Positions 28,441 through 36,960 of a stretch of 64,000 nt of DNA are shown here, in pieces. The translations under genes were made by a program, and so were the position numbers. Numbering within the stretch: position 1 is the stretch's first letter; each line of letters begins with the position of its first letter. The DNA is from Butyrivibrio sp. WCD3002. GTDB lineage: Bacteria > Bacillota > Clostridia > Lachnospirales > Lachnospiraceae. The stretch covers positions 1,795 to 65,794 of the forward strand of contig NZ_KE384156.1 of the NCBI RefSeq assembly GCF_000424265.1, in the 5' to 3' direction. A model generated the notes under the pieces. It was not told the DNA's origin. It saw only the letters and a list, made by a program, of their open reading frames with translations, and searched no databases.

Positions 28441-29439
28441 TCAAAGCTCTATAAGCTCATCCTCTTCAAAATCACGAACTGCTTTTGTCCCTATAACATC
28501 CTTCCATCTCATTGGGGATATGCCGCTTCCCGGTCTTTTGGTCGTAATATTATCCTCTGTAAAAAGCTCGCCCATCTTTATGTCTTTTGCTGCAACTATG
28601 CTCTTTCTTGCAACAAGGCGGTTCTTAAGCTCTGCCTCTGTGGGCTCTTTTATCCCGGTACCAAGGGCCTTTTCAATATTCCGGACTGCCTGCACCATCT
28701 CCTTTAGTTCCTCGGGTTCAAGACTTGCCTTGTGATCAGGACCTTCCATATTTCTATCAAGGGTAAAATGCTTTTCCAAAACAGTTGCTCCAAGAGCCGC
28801 GGCAGCTATCGGAACCTCTATTCCTCTTGTGTGATCTGAGTATCCAACATCACATCCAAAGCTCTCCTTAAGTGAGAGCATGGCCTTTAGATTTACATCC
28901 TCCATAGGCGTAGGATAGTTGGTGGTGCAATGAAGGATCGTAATTTTCCCGGCTCCATTTTCTCTAAGAACCTTTAGGGCGTCCTCCACCTCCTGCATGG
29001 TGCACATACCTGTAGACAAAATAATATCCTTGCCCGTCTTAGCTATTTTCACAAGATATGGATAGTTGGTGATCTCGCCGGATGGAATTTTCCAGATATC
29101 AAGTAATGGATCAAGGAACTCGATACTCTCTGCATCAAATGGAGTTGATAAAAACTTAATCCCCATAGTCTTGCAGTAGTCAGCTAATATCTTATAATCA
29201 TCAAAAGGAAGAAGGAGCTTTGAAAGCATCTCCTTCTGGGATTCTTCTTTTCCAATATTTTCTTTTTGATACTCAGCCATAGGTGCACTCTTTGACACCA
29301 GACTTGAAAGTTTTGCCGTTTGGAATTTAACTATATCAGCGCCGCACTCCTTTGCTGTATCGATCAGTTTTTTTGCTATTTCAAGTGACCCGTTATGATT
29401 AACTCCCGCTTCCGCAATTATAAGAATTCTGTCAGCCAT
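28441..29439 (-). CDS. neuB: NeuB/LegI-type nonulosonic acid synthase
   Basis: The start is set at 29439 (MADRILIIAE) behind GGAGG; a TTG start 4 codons earlier would overlap that site. The 332-residue cytoplasmic enzyme condenses phosphoenolpyruvate with an N-acyl hexosamine (ManNAc or a 6-deoxy di-N-acetyl analogue) to a nine-carbon sugar acid. Seen are IAEAGVNHNG, KIPSGEITNYP, LHCTTNYPTP, GYSDHT and EKHFTLDRN..GPDHKASLEP. A C-terminal SAF/antifreeze-like domain spans about 270-330. Whether the product is sialic or legionaminic acid cannot be told from the sequence. Confidence 0.92.
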   Translation of the reverse strand: MADRILIIAEAGVNHNGSLEIAKKLIDTAKECGADIVKFQTAKLSSLVSKSAPMAEYQKENIGKEESQKEMLSKLLLPFDDYKILADYCKTMGIKFLSTPFDAESIEFLDPLLDIWKIPSGEITNYPYLVKIAKTGKDIILSTGMCTMQEVEDALKVLRENGAGKITILHCTTNYPTPMEDVNLKAMLSLKESFGCDVGYSDHTRGIEVPIAAAALGATVLEKHFTLDRNMEGPDHKASLEPEELKEMVQAVRNIEKALGTGIKEPTEAELKNRLVARKSIVAAKDIKMGELFTEDNITTKRPGSGISPMRWKDVIGTKAVRDFEEDELIEL

Positions 29440-29491
29440 CCAAACCTCCAAAGTTATATTTATTCATGGAAAATCCACTGCCAGCCCTGCT

Positions 29492-30337
29492 TTATTTCGA
29501 GAATCTTTCTATAATCTGATTCACCTCATCCAGATCTATCCTGAGTTTGCCATCATAGATATTCATTGGATAATCTCCTTCAAGGGGCATAATCTCAGGT
29601 GTAACGTCTTCATCCGTAAAGTTATACACGATCAAAAACCTCTTCTTAGGATCTATCATCCAATACTCCTTCACACCGGCATTACAATATTTCTCAGATT
29701 TGATGAACATATCTTTTCTACGCGTAGATGGTGACAATATCTCCAAAACAAAATCCGGCGCACCATAGATTACCCTATCCCTAATCTTATCTTCATCACA
29801 AACAATTACCACATCCGGTTGAACCATGGTCCTGTCATCACAATCCAGCTGCACGTCAATGGGGGAATACAGTGGTATGCAATCGCCCTTATTGGATCGT
29901 ATGAAGTTATATATTGTATTAAACACAGCACTGCTAATTATCTGATGAACAGGTCTCGGTGCTGTCATGTCATAGAAAACACCATCTATCAGTTCAACCC
30001 ACTGATCTTCTGGTAGCGCATAATAATCTTCCACAGTATATTCACCATTTTTCTTACTCCCATAAGATGGTGAGCTCTCCGCCAGTTCTGATAACTTTTC
30101 ACCCCTATCGGAAAAAATAACGCTACTTTGCTCATAGGAATATGCCTTGCCAAAATATTTGGATTCATCTCCCTCAAGTACCTTCTCAATTGCATCAAGT
30201 GTAGCCTTCCTGGGATTTTTGGTATTGCCGGAAAAAATCCTCTGCAGTGTAACCACCGGGACCCCGGTGTAATCCGAAAGTTGGGTAAAACTATATCCCC
30301 TTGAATCCTTGATCCTGTTCATCTCTTCGATAGTCAT
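29492..30337 (-). CDS. HTH-Uma2 fusion: DNA-binding domain plus PD-(D/E)XK nuclease fold
   Basis: The start is set at 30337 (MTIEEMNRIK) after GGAGG; the longer frame has no ribosome site. The 281-residue protein has an N-terminal Cro/XRE-type helix-turn-helix (about 12-50: YSFTQLSDYTGVPVVTLQRI) and a Uma2/DUF820 domain (about 95-270). That domain carries the nuclease-fold residues in PDVVIV, PDFVLEILSPSTR and AGVKEYWMID. Its own promoter and a 12-bp dyad precede it. It is unlike its sugar-metabolism neighbours and looks like an inserted cargo gene. The biological role of Uma2 proteins is largely unknown. Confidence 0.8.
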   Translation of the reverse strand: MTIEEMNRIKDSRGYSFTQLSDYTGVPVVTLQRIFSGNTKNPRKATLDAIEKVLEGDESKYFGKAYSYEQSSVIFSDRGEKLSELAESSPSYGSKKNGEYTVEDYYALPEDQWVELIDGVFYDMTAPRPVHQIISSAVFNTIYNFIRSNKGDCIPLYSPIDVQLDCDDRTMVQPDVVIVCDEDKIRDRVIYGAPDFVLEILSPSTRRKDMFIKSEKYCNAGVKEYWMIDPKKRFLIVYNFTDEDVTPEIMPLEGDYPMNIYDGKLRIDLDEVNQIIERFSK

Positions 30338-30381
30338 GGAAGCCTCCTGCATCTGCGATAAAAAACTGATAGGGCAAATGA

Positions 30382-30417
30382 TAATGATTTGCATCGCAGC
30401 ATATCAATGCCAATCAT
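30382..30417. promoter_or_regulatory. Inverted repeat in the HTH-Uma2 leader
   Basis: AATGATTTGCAT is followed 12 nt later by its reverse complement with one mismatch (ATGCCAATCATT). It lies between the predicted start site and the HTH-Uma2 ATG, so it is a candidate operator for the encoded HTH. Confidence 0.45.
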
Positions 30418-30437
30418 TATATATATTTTAATATCAC

Positions 30438-30464
30438 ATTATATCATTAAATATCATTCGTCAA
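30438..30464 (-). promoter_or_regulatory. Promoter of the HTH-Uma2 gene
   Basis: On the minus strand TTGACG, 15 nt and TATAAT with an upstream TGA (extended -10). The spacer is short, so the -10 probably dominates. Confidence 0.5.
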
Positions 30465-30466
30465 TA

Positions 30467-31111
30467 TCAGTTCCAGCCCCTTAGAATTCTGGCAGGCATT
30501 CCAACGGCAGTACACTGGGTTCCAACATCCTTTAGGACAACGGCACCCGCTCCTATTATCGCATCGCTTCCAACCTTCACACCCTGAAGAATTGTTGCCC
30601 CCGCACCAACTAAAGTATTGGCACCTATACTGCACTCTCCGCAGACCTTTGTTCCAACAGCAACGTGAGCAAAATCACCTATTATACTGTCATGCTCAAC
30701 TATTGCTCCGGAATTTATTATGACGTTATCGCCAATTGTTGCACCTGCATTTATCACCGCATTTTTAGCCACGAAAATACCGGTGCCGAGCTTGGCGTTT
30801 ACGGACACCACTGCCGATGGATCAATAATGTTGGGAAAAGAAAAGCCCATATCCTTTGCCATATAAAAAAGCTTGCTTCTAAGGCCGCTGGGCTTTACAA
30901 AGCCAACAGTAATAAAGGCCTTGGTAGTACCCTCAGCTAAAAGCTTTGGTAGCACATCATCAGTACCCACAACCTCACAGCCAAAGATATCGTCTCCGGG
31001 CTTAAGATTTACATCTGTTATGAAAATTTTTCCAAATCTCTTAGATCTTAGCGCAGCATCTATAACGGATTTACAATGACCGCCGCCACCTATCATAACT
31101 ATATTATCCAT
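30467..31111 (-). CDS. neuD: NeuD-like sugar O/N-acyltransferase
   Basis: A 214-residue protein of the NeuD/PglD type. The N-terminal Rossmann domain is IVMIGGGGHCKSVIDA. It is followed by a left-handed beta helix from about 95 (hexapeptide repeats such as GTGIFV, INAGATIGDNVIINSGAIVE). The presumed catalytic His lies in IVEHDSIIG. These enzymes acetylate nonulosonic acids or their amino-sugar precursors using acetyl-CoA; in the legionaminic route LegH has this fold. It is the first gene after flagellin 1 and has its own promoter. Confidence 0.85.
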   Translation of the reverse strand: MDNIVMIGGGGHCKSVIDAALRSKRFGKIFITDVNLKPGDDIFGCEVVGTDDVLPKLLAEGTTKAFITVGFVKPSGLRSKLFYMAKDMGFSFPNIIDPSAVVSVNAKLGTGIFVAKNAVINAGATIGDNVIINSGAIVEHDSIIGDFAHVAVGTKVCGECSIGANTLVGAGATILQGVKVGSDAIIGAGAVVLKDVGTQCTAVGMPARILRGWN

Positions 31112-31153
31112 GCCTTTACCTCAGTATCAAAACCGGTCCATCTGTTATATATA

Positions 31154-31182
31154 ATTATAAACGGAATTACGATATAGTTAAA
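31154..31182 (-). promoter_or_regulatory. Sigma-A promoter of the neuD-led cluster
   Basis: On the minus strand TTTAAC, a 17-nt spacer and TATAAT lie 43 nt before the neuD start and after the flagellin 1 terminator. Confidence 0.6.
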
Positions 31183-31186
31183 CAAT

Positions 31187-31220
31187 AAAAAGGAAAGGCA
31201 CCCTCCGTTTGGAAGGTGCC
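31187..31220 (-). terminator. Terminator of flagellin 1
   Basis: GGCACCTTCC pairs with GGAGGGTGCC, followed on the minus strand by TTTCCTTTTTA. Confidence 0.9.
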
Positions 31221-31254
31221 TCTGAGGTTTTGATTTTGATTATCAGTTTTATTA

Positions 31255-32688
31255 TCAGCCCTGAAGGAGTGACATAACACCCTGTGTACTCTGGTTTGCC
31301 TGAGCCAGCATTGACTGTCCTGCCTGTGCGAGGATGTTGTTCTTGCTGTAGGTAACCATCTCGTCTGCCATGTCTGTATCGCGGATTCTGGACTCTGCTG
31401 CTGTTGTATTCTCTACTACGTTATCCAGGTTCTTGATTGTGTGCTCTAATCTGTTCTGGATAGCACCGAGTTCTGATCTCTGCTCTGATACAACCTTGAG
31501 AGCGTCTTCGATAGCGTCGATTGCGTATGTAGCTGAAATTCCGAGGCTGTCTGTTACTGTAAGGTTCTGGATACCGAGGTTAGCTGCGTTCATAACCTGT
31601 ACGTTCATCATGATCTTATTTGTCATGTCTGCGTCAGATCCTACATGAAGCTGGAGGCCAAGGTCCTTAGCAACCTTTGCTGTTCCCTTTGAAATTGAGA
31701 AGGTGAATCTCTTTTCATCATTTGTTACGCCGTTGGGCTGAACAGATGCCTGAACGCCTACATCTACCATGCCTACCTTATTACTGTCAACACCGATGAG
31801 GTTAGCCTGTTTAAGGGCTTCCTTCATCTTGTCAATAGCTGTTGATACAGTAATGTTTGTGGTGATGGATACATTTGCAGCCACTCTGGTACTTCCGGTT
31901 CCATTCTGAACACCTTTAGGAATTCTTACCTGAGCACCATCAACTACCATTGCCTTAATCTCTTCAAGTGTGTATTCCTGATCGCCAACCTTGAATACAT
32001 CTGTAGTGGTGTCATATGAACTTGTTGCTTTAACATAAGTTGTTCCGTTGATTGTTACGGATGTACCTGCTGTCAGTGCTGCTGATATTCCGCCCTGAAG
32101 ATATCCGATTGTATCTGTATCTGCATTGTACATATGATAGTTGATACCTGCAATCTTGATGTCTTCACTGGACTTAAGGTATGTTGTGAATGTTGCACTT
32201 GTTCCAAGATCTGCAACTGTTCCATTAAGACCTGCGTCGTGTGCAACCATGTATTTGTTATAGTTTCCGGTGCCGCCTCTGAGGAGGTAGGTCTCGTTAA
32301 ACTTTGTTGTCTCTGCTACTCTGTCGATCTCAGTTGTAAGCTGTGAAATTTCGTTCTGAATGGCGTCACGGTCACTCTTACTGTTTGTTCCGTTAGCTGC
32401 CTGTACTGCCAGTTCATTCATTCTCTGAAGCATATCGTGTACTTCTGTGAGTGCACCTTCTGCTGTCTGTACTGCGCTTACACCATCGTCAGCGTTTGTT
32501 GATGCTCTGTCAAGACCTCTCATCTGTTTTCTCATCTTTTCACTGATGGATAAGCCTGCTGCATCATCTGCTGCTCTATTAATCTTGTAACCTGAGGAAA
32601 GTTTTTCTGAAGACTTTGCCTGGCTTCCTGTTGTAATGCCAAGCATTCTATTAGAATTCATCGCCGTCAAATTATGCTGGATAACCAT
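31255..32688 (-). CDS. fliC: Flagellin 1
   Basis: A 477-residue flagellin forming the filament. The conserved N-terminal D0/D1 region (MVIQHNLTAMNSNRML to about 140) and the C-terminal D1/D0 region (about 390-477, ending SMLAQANQSTQGVMSLLQG) are complete. The surface-exposed middle (about 140-385) is the variable, probably glycosylated part and holds one SVTINGTTY-type unit. It has a sigma-28 promoter, a ~150-nt leader with a CsrA-like hairpin and its own terminator. Its ends are very similar to flagellin 2. Sugar-transfer genes flank it. Confidence 0.97.
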   Translation of the reverse strand: MVIQHNLTAMNSNRMLGITTGSQAKSSEKLSSGYKINRAADDAAGLSISEKMRKQMRGLDRASTNADDGVSAVQTAEGALTEVHDMLQRMNELAVQAANGTNSKSDRDAIQNEISQLTTEIDRVAETTKFNETYLLRGGTGNYNKYMVAHDAGLNGTVADLGTSATFTTYLKSSEDIKIAGINYHMYNADTDTIGYLQGGISAALTAGTSVTINGTTYVKATSSYDTTTDVFKVGDQEYTLEEIKAMVVDGAQVRIPKGVQNGTGSTRVAANVSITTNITVSTAIDKMKEALKQANLIGVDSNKVGMVDVGVQASVQPNGVTNDEKRFTFSISKGTAKVAKDLGLQLHVGSDADMTNKIMMNVQVMNAANLGIQNLTVTDSLGISATYAIDAIEDALKVVSEQRSELGAIQNRLEHTIKNLDNVVENTTAAESRIRDTDMADEMVTYSKNNILAQAGQSMLAQANQSTQGVMSLLQG

Positions 32689-32718
32689 ATTATACCTCCA
32701 TGTGGGTGCAGTCCATCC

Positions 32719-32733
32719 CTCTAATCCTTAGAG
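32719..32733 (-). promoter_or_regulatory. Predicted CsrA-binding hairpin, flagellin 1 leader
   Basis: On the minus strand CTCTA-AGGAT-TAGAG is a 5-bp stem presenting AAGGAT, 31 nt before the ATG. ATGGAGG at the ribosome site is a second GGA. Confidence 0.6.
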
Positions 32734-32841
32734 CCGGGGCTGCTGCTTGATACTTTGTTTCAAAATAATAGTTACTTATTAAGTTGAGTGCGCTCCCACA
32801 TCGATCATCCATGACGATGTTTTTTATTCTTTACACTTTAT

Positions 32842-32872
32842 ATATCGTTAACTTTTTTGTTTCCTTAACCCC
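32842..32872 (-). promoter_or_regulatory. Sigma-28 type promoter of flagellin 1
   Basis: On the minus strand GGGGTTAA, a 15-nt spacer and AACGATAT. The -10 departs from CCGATAT by one base but shares the spacing and GGGGTTAA block of the flagellin 2 promoter. Confidence 0.65.
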
Positions 32873-32921
32873 TTTTTTGAAATTTTTTTGAATTTTTATT
32901 TCAAAATGTATTTTCATTCCA

Positions 32922-32961
32922 TAAAAAAGCGAAGAAACGCAGTATTTATGCGCATCTTCGC
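32922..32961 (-). terminator. Terminator of the Maf-GT2-deacetylase-GNAT operon
   Basis: GCGAAGA.GCGCA pairs with TGCGT.TCTTCGC, and on the minus strand six Ts follow. The stretch between here and 33095 is AT-rich with no other signal seen. Confidence 0.85.
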
Positions 32962-33095
32962 CACCATATTTTTTTATGATTTTATTTCATTTTCGCATTT
33001 TCTACCTGTCTTTTAATATCTAATCTCCGAACCTTAACCACATCTTTCTACATATTCAGGTATGTAACTTTCTCTGCATAATTCATTCCTCATTT

Positions 33096-34193
33096 CTAAT
33101 GAGCTAATATATTTGGTCTATCCTGATCTGCATCAGCTTTGAAAAACACCTTTCTTGCATCATCCACAACAGTTTTAAAGGCATAATCCAAATCAATGTT
33201 TTCCTTAAGAAATGGTTCAAAATAATTTGGAACTATAACATCTGCATAATCCTTTCGATTAATAAAACCTGCCTGGTTAAGCTCCTTATCGTCAAGACCA
33301 ACTTCTACAAAATCGACATACTCCAGATCATTTACAACAAGATAGTCCTGCATTTGGTTCTTAATCCCTGCTAAATAACTTATGCTTCCGATGTAGTCCA
33401 CTATCCGCAGGCAATAATAATTTCCATCCCCACATTTTCTGGCAATGATTATCGCCTTTATTCCACCTTTATCCTTAATAGCTAAAAACTGATACTTATA
33501 AACCGGATGTTTTATAAATCTGTTAACATAGTATATTTTAGATTTGTACTGTGCATATTCTCCAAATATTTCTGAAGAATCCGGAATAGCACAATAATCA
33601 TCATACGAAAGATCCACCAGTTCGAAAACATCCTTCGTATCTGCACTAAATGACGGATATACATCTCTAAGTCCACTCGAAAGATGATCCTGAGCTGAGA
33701 AATTTGGCATTACATATTGCTCAATTGTTCCCGTGCTAAAGTTCCAATGCTTATAAATACTCAAAGCCACCGCACTTATACCTAAAATAGAAATTGTTTC
33801 AATTTCTATATGATTCTTGAGATAGTGGTACATCGAAACTCCAAGGCCTTTTCTCTTTATATCATCACGATTTTTCCAAATACAAGGCCACACCATTGTT
33901 CTCTTTATGCCTGAGTCAAATTGACTTGTAGGCACAAAGCCCAATAAAGCATGTATAGCATTATCTTCTTTATAGCGTGCAATAACAAAATTATATCTGT
34001 GATTTTCTTTATCAAGATGCTGAAAATCAAAAACCTCTTTAGACAGACAAAAGATATGATTTTCCTTCCAATGAATCTTTAGAAAGCTCTTTATATCGTC
34101 ATACTCATCATCATTACAGAATCGAATATCATAATCGTTGTATATTCCTTCTGTATATTCTTTTCCTTCCAGTTCCGCTAAGATATCTCTCAT
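33096..34193 (-). CDS. GNAT-like N-acyltransferase, two-part
   Basis: The start is set at 34193 (MRDILAELEG) behind GGAGG. The 365-residue protein has a GNAT-type fold in its first half. NFVIARYKEDNAIHALLGFVP is an acetyl-CoA strand region (20-residue core), RKGLGVSMYHYLK is the pyrophosphate loop, and GISAVALSIYKHWNF follows. A second half of weak GNAT likeness follows (YQFLAIKDKGGIKAIII). The stop-start distance to the deacetylase is 13 nt. Together they suggest removal and re-addition of acyl groups on a glycan amino sugar, which is inference. Confidence 0.65.
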   Translation of the reverse strand: MRDILAELEGKEYTEGIYNDYDIRFCNDDEYDDIKSFLKIHWKENHIFCLSKEVFDFQHLDKENHRYNFVIARYKEDNAIHALLGFVPTSQFDSGIKRTMVWPCIWKNRDDIKRKGLGVSMYHYLKNHIEIETISILGISAVALSIYKHWNFSTGTIEQYVMPNFSAQDHLSSGLRDVYPSFSADTKDVFELVDLSYDDYCAIPDSSEIFGEYAQYKSKIYYVNRFIKHPVYKYQFLAIKDKGGIKAIIIARKCGDGNYYCLRIVDYIGSISYLAGIKNQMQDYLVVNDLEYVDFVEVGLDDKELNQAGFINRKDYADVIVPNYFEPFLKENIDLDYAFKTVVDDARKVFFKADADQDRPNILAH

Positions 34194-34206
34194 AGCTTGT
34201 CCTCCA

Positions 34207-35172
34207 TCAAAAATTACTATAATTTTCTGTAACAGGTGGAAAATCATTACAATCAAGTCTAGGCAACTGCAAGGCATCATCCAACCCAATTTCAGCAGCT
34301 TTAACCCTTGTTGTTAATCCCATACAAGCCCCTTGCTCTTTTATGAATGAAAGAACGTCATCATTGTAACTTCCATATGGATAGTTCATTACCCATTCTT
34401 CTCTATCTATAAATTCATCCAAAATTTCTAAAGCTCTTGTAATATCTTTACGCATCTGATTGGAAGAAAGATTTCCTAGCCAATAGTGATCATATCCATG
34501 TAATCCGATAAACATACCATGCTTCTTCATTGTACGGATCTGTTCACGCGTCATATATAGCTCATAAGCAAGTTGTTCTTCCGTAATACCAACATACTTT
34601 TCAAATAATTCGCTGGATATTTGGTTCCTTAATTTCTCCGGAAGTATAGTTTGAAGAATTCTTTTAACAAAAATAATATCTTTCCCATCGTATCTGTTTG
34701 CCACAGCATACTGATTCCACAATTCCTCTGTAGTGGGATAATCAAATTCCTTACCCCTATAGTAATCAATGCGCTCTTTTACGTCTTGCACGAGACTCTC
34801 AATTTGGGCACTTGCTAAGATATAATGTATTTTATTAACGTCTAACAATTGATGTGTTGCAAACGTCTTACCCGGAATAAAGAACGATCCCTGAAAACCA
34901 AATTCCTCCAAAATAGGAAATGCAACAGTATAATTATCAACATATCCATCATCAAAAGTGAGTAACAGTGCCTTTTCAGGCAAGGACTTCTTACCCTTGA
35001 CTGCTGCTATGACCTGTTCCATAGTAACAACATTAAAATTCTCAGAAAAAAACTCCATCTGCTTCCTAAAAAGATTTATATCAAGCCCTCGTATTTGGGG
35101 ATATCTGCTATGTTTAAGATCCCGCGTATAATGGTACATTGATATTAAAAGTTTTTGTTGTTTTCCTCCCAT
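34207..35172 (-). CDS. Polysaccharide deacetylase (NodB-like) family protein
   Basis: The start is set at 35172 (MGGKQQKLL) after GGAGA; a GTG two codons earlier sits on the ribosome site. The 321-residue protein has the NodB signature LLTFDDGYVDNY (metal-binding Asp pair), GLHGYDHYWL (HxxxH metal ligands) and NYPYGSYND. No signal peptide is visible, so it acts in the cytoplasm, fitting a role in sugar precursor processing rather than wall trimming. It lies between a GT2 and a GNAT gene. Confidence 0.8.
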   Translation of the reverse strand: MGGKQQKLLISMYHYTRDLKHSRYPQIRGLDINLFRKQMEFFSENFNVVTMEQVIAAVKGKKSLPEKALLLTFDDGYVDNYTVAFPILEEFGFQGSFFIPGKTFATHQLLDVNKIHYILASAQIESLVQDVKERIDYYRGKEFDYPTTEELWNQYAVANRYDGKDIIFVKRILQTILPEKLRNQISSELFEKYVGITEEQLAYELYMTREQIRTMKKHGMFIGLHGYDHYWLGNLSSNQMRKDITRALEILDEFIDREEWVMNYPYGSYNDDVLSFIKEQGACMGLTTRVKAAEIGLDDALQLPRLDCNDFPPVTENYSNF

Positions 35173-35201
35173 TTTCACTCTCCATAAATATCATACGTTA
35201 A

Positions 35202-36932
35202 CTAATCATTTTCCTTAAAATTAACGGGTCTGTTATTTATTTCTTCTTTTGCATATTTCAAATAATTCGTAATTAAAAACGGAACTTCATCTTCAGTCAG
35301 TACTCCCTGCTCAGAAAATAACTTCGCCTGTTTCACAAAAGAATTATTAATAATCTCACAGCTCTCATCCCAGGTATGCATCTTATTCATATAATCATAA
35401 TAAAATCCATATGCCACTCTGAGTCTCATAATAAGCCCACAAAATATACTTATCATGCAGCCGGTCAATGTTTCTTTATCCAGATTCATGCATGTTAGCA
35501 ATTTATTCTGCGCTTCTGCCTGCTCAAGTCTTTGATCTAATCTGACATGTTCAGGGGCCTCGGTTACTTTATCACTTTCATTATTCGCCAGAACATTCCC
35601 TACACTGTCAGAGAAAATAGGAATATTAGGAGCGTAAAGTCCATATTTGTGAGCAAGATAAGCTGTATAGACACAATGCGCATAATATCTGTAAAAAACA
35701 TTATCTCCAAATTTACTAAACTTTTCTATAAGCCTGTTTTCTTTAATATATTTTGTTTTTATGCATATACCGGAAATATACGTACATCCAAAACCGGACT
35801 GCAGTGCATATGAACCGGGCTGTTTTCGTATTACGCCTTCCCGAAGATAATAATCTTCTCCCAAAACTCCAAAGCATATAACTCCTACATCAGGATTACC
35901 AGCCAGTTCCTCCAATACATAACTAAAATTTTCGCCTATAATATAATCTTCATCGCTGCAAAACAATGCATATTTTGAATCTGAAAAACCAAAAACATTT
36001 TCTACACTTTGATGAAATCCCTCCGATGGCTTCACATAATACTTTATTCGTGAATCCTGCGCGGATAACTTTTCTATTTCATCATAATATTCAACTTCTT
36101 TAGTAGATGAGTTATTACATATAATAAACTCGACTTCTTCATCATACATAAGCCCCTGTAATCTTTTTACATTTTCCAGAGCTTTCTTTCCACGGTTAAA
36201 GGTTGGTATAGTTATTGCCACCATTGGTACGCTGCGTTTTTTTTCAGAAATTCGCTTATCATGTAATTTTGACATATCTTCTGAATAATCGTATCCGGTC
36301 GCACATTTTATGGTTCGCGGAATGTAGTTTCCGGTTTCATAAAGATGGTAAAGTAAATCTTGTCTTGCATAAAAAATCTTTATTTTATCCCCCAGGCCTG
36401 ATACTACACCCGGTATCATAAAAAAGGAAAAGAGCTCGTTTCTTATTGCCTCATCTTCAACTACAACATATTCATGCAGATACTTATTTTTAGCTACTAC
36501 ATCAATAATCATTTTTAGATTCGAGAAACCATCTATTATTATGGAGTCAACAGCCTTAGATGATATTTCTGACTTATTATATGAAAAATCATAATGTTGT
36601 CCGCTATAAAACCTGTTCTCTACCTTATTCCAGACATAATACACAGTATCTGAAACAGGTATCATCAAAAGAGCATTATTCTCATAATCAGGCGCATCAT
36701 CCTCACTTATAATCCCTTTTTCGATCATGGCTCTGATATTCTCTGTAAATGCATTCCTGAACTCTTCTTCATTTGGTTTGATAAAATTCTCATAGACTAC
36801 TCCAAAAATATCCGCTTTTTGGTCCTGATCTTCAGATGCAACATGAGCAGCAATAAACCCCTTAATGGCATCATCATAATTATTCTCATCAAACCTATCG
36901 AATGCATATTGTAGTAAACTCTCAACAGACAT
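35202..36932 (-). CDS. Family 2 glycosyltransferase with long helical extensions
   Basis: The start MSVESLLQYA (36932) has GAGGG upstream; a start 5 codons earlier is possible. The 576-residue protein has a helical, TPR-like N-terminus (LLQYAFDRFDENNYDDAIKG, 20 residues) and a middle region. A GT-A domain begins near residue 235 (VAITIPTFNRGKKA), with the metal-binding acidic motif in CSDEDYIIG. A helical C-terminus follows. No membrane helix is seen. It probably builds or extends the flagellin glycan; donor and acceptor are unknown. It follows the two Maf genes by a few bases. Confidence 0.75.
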   Translation of the reverse strand: MSVESLLQYAFDRFDENNYDDAIKGFIAAHVASEDQDQKADIFGVVYENFIKPNEEEFRNAFTENIRAMIEKGIISEDDAPDYENNALLMIPVSDTVYYVWNKVENRFYSGQHYDFSYNKSEISSKAVDSIIIDGFSNLKMIIDVVAKNKYLHEYVVVEDEAIRNELFSFFMIPGVVSGLGDKIKIFYARQDLLYHLYETGNYIPRTIKCATGYDYSEDMSKLHDKRISEKKRSVPMVAITIPTFNRGKKALENVKRLQGLMYDEEVEFIICNNSSTKEVEYYDEIEKLSAQDSRIKYYVKPSEGFHQSVENVFGFSDSKYALFCSDEDYIIGENFSYVLEELAGNPDVGVICFGVLGEDYYLREGVIRKQPGSYALQSGFGCTYISGICIKTKYIKENRLIEKFSKFGDNVFYRYYAHCVYTAYLAHKYGLYAPNIPIFSDSVGNVLANNESDKVTEAPEHVRLDQRLEQAEAQNKLLTCMNLDKETLTGCMISIFCGLIMRLRVAYGFYYDYMNKMHTWDESCEIINNSFVKQAKLFSEQGVLTEDEVPFLITNYLKYAKEEINNRPVNFKEND

Positions 36933-36960
36933 TTTGACAACCCTCATCTTTCTGACTTCG

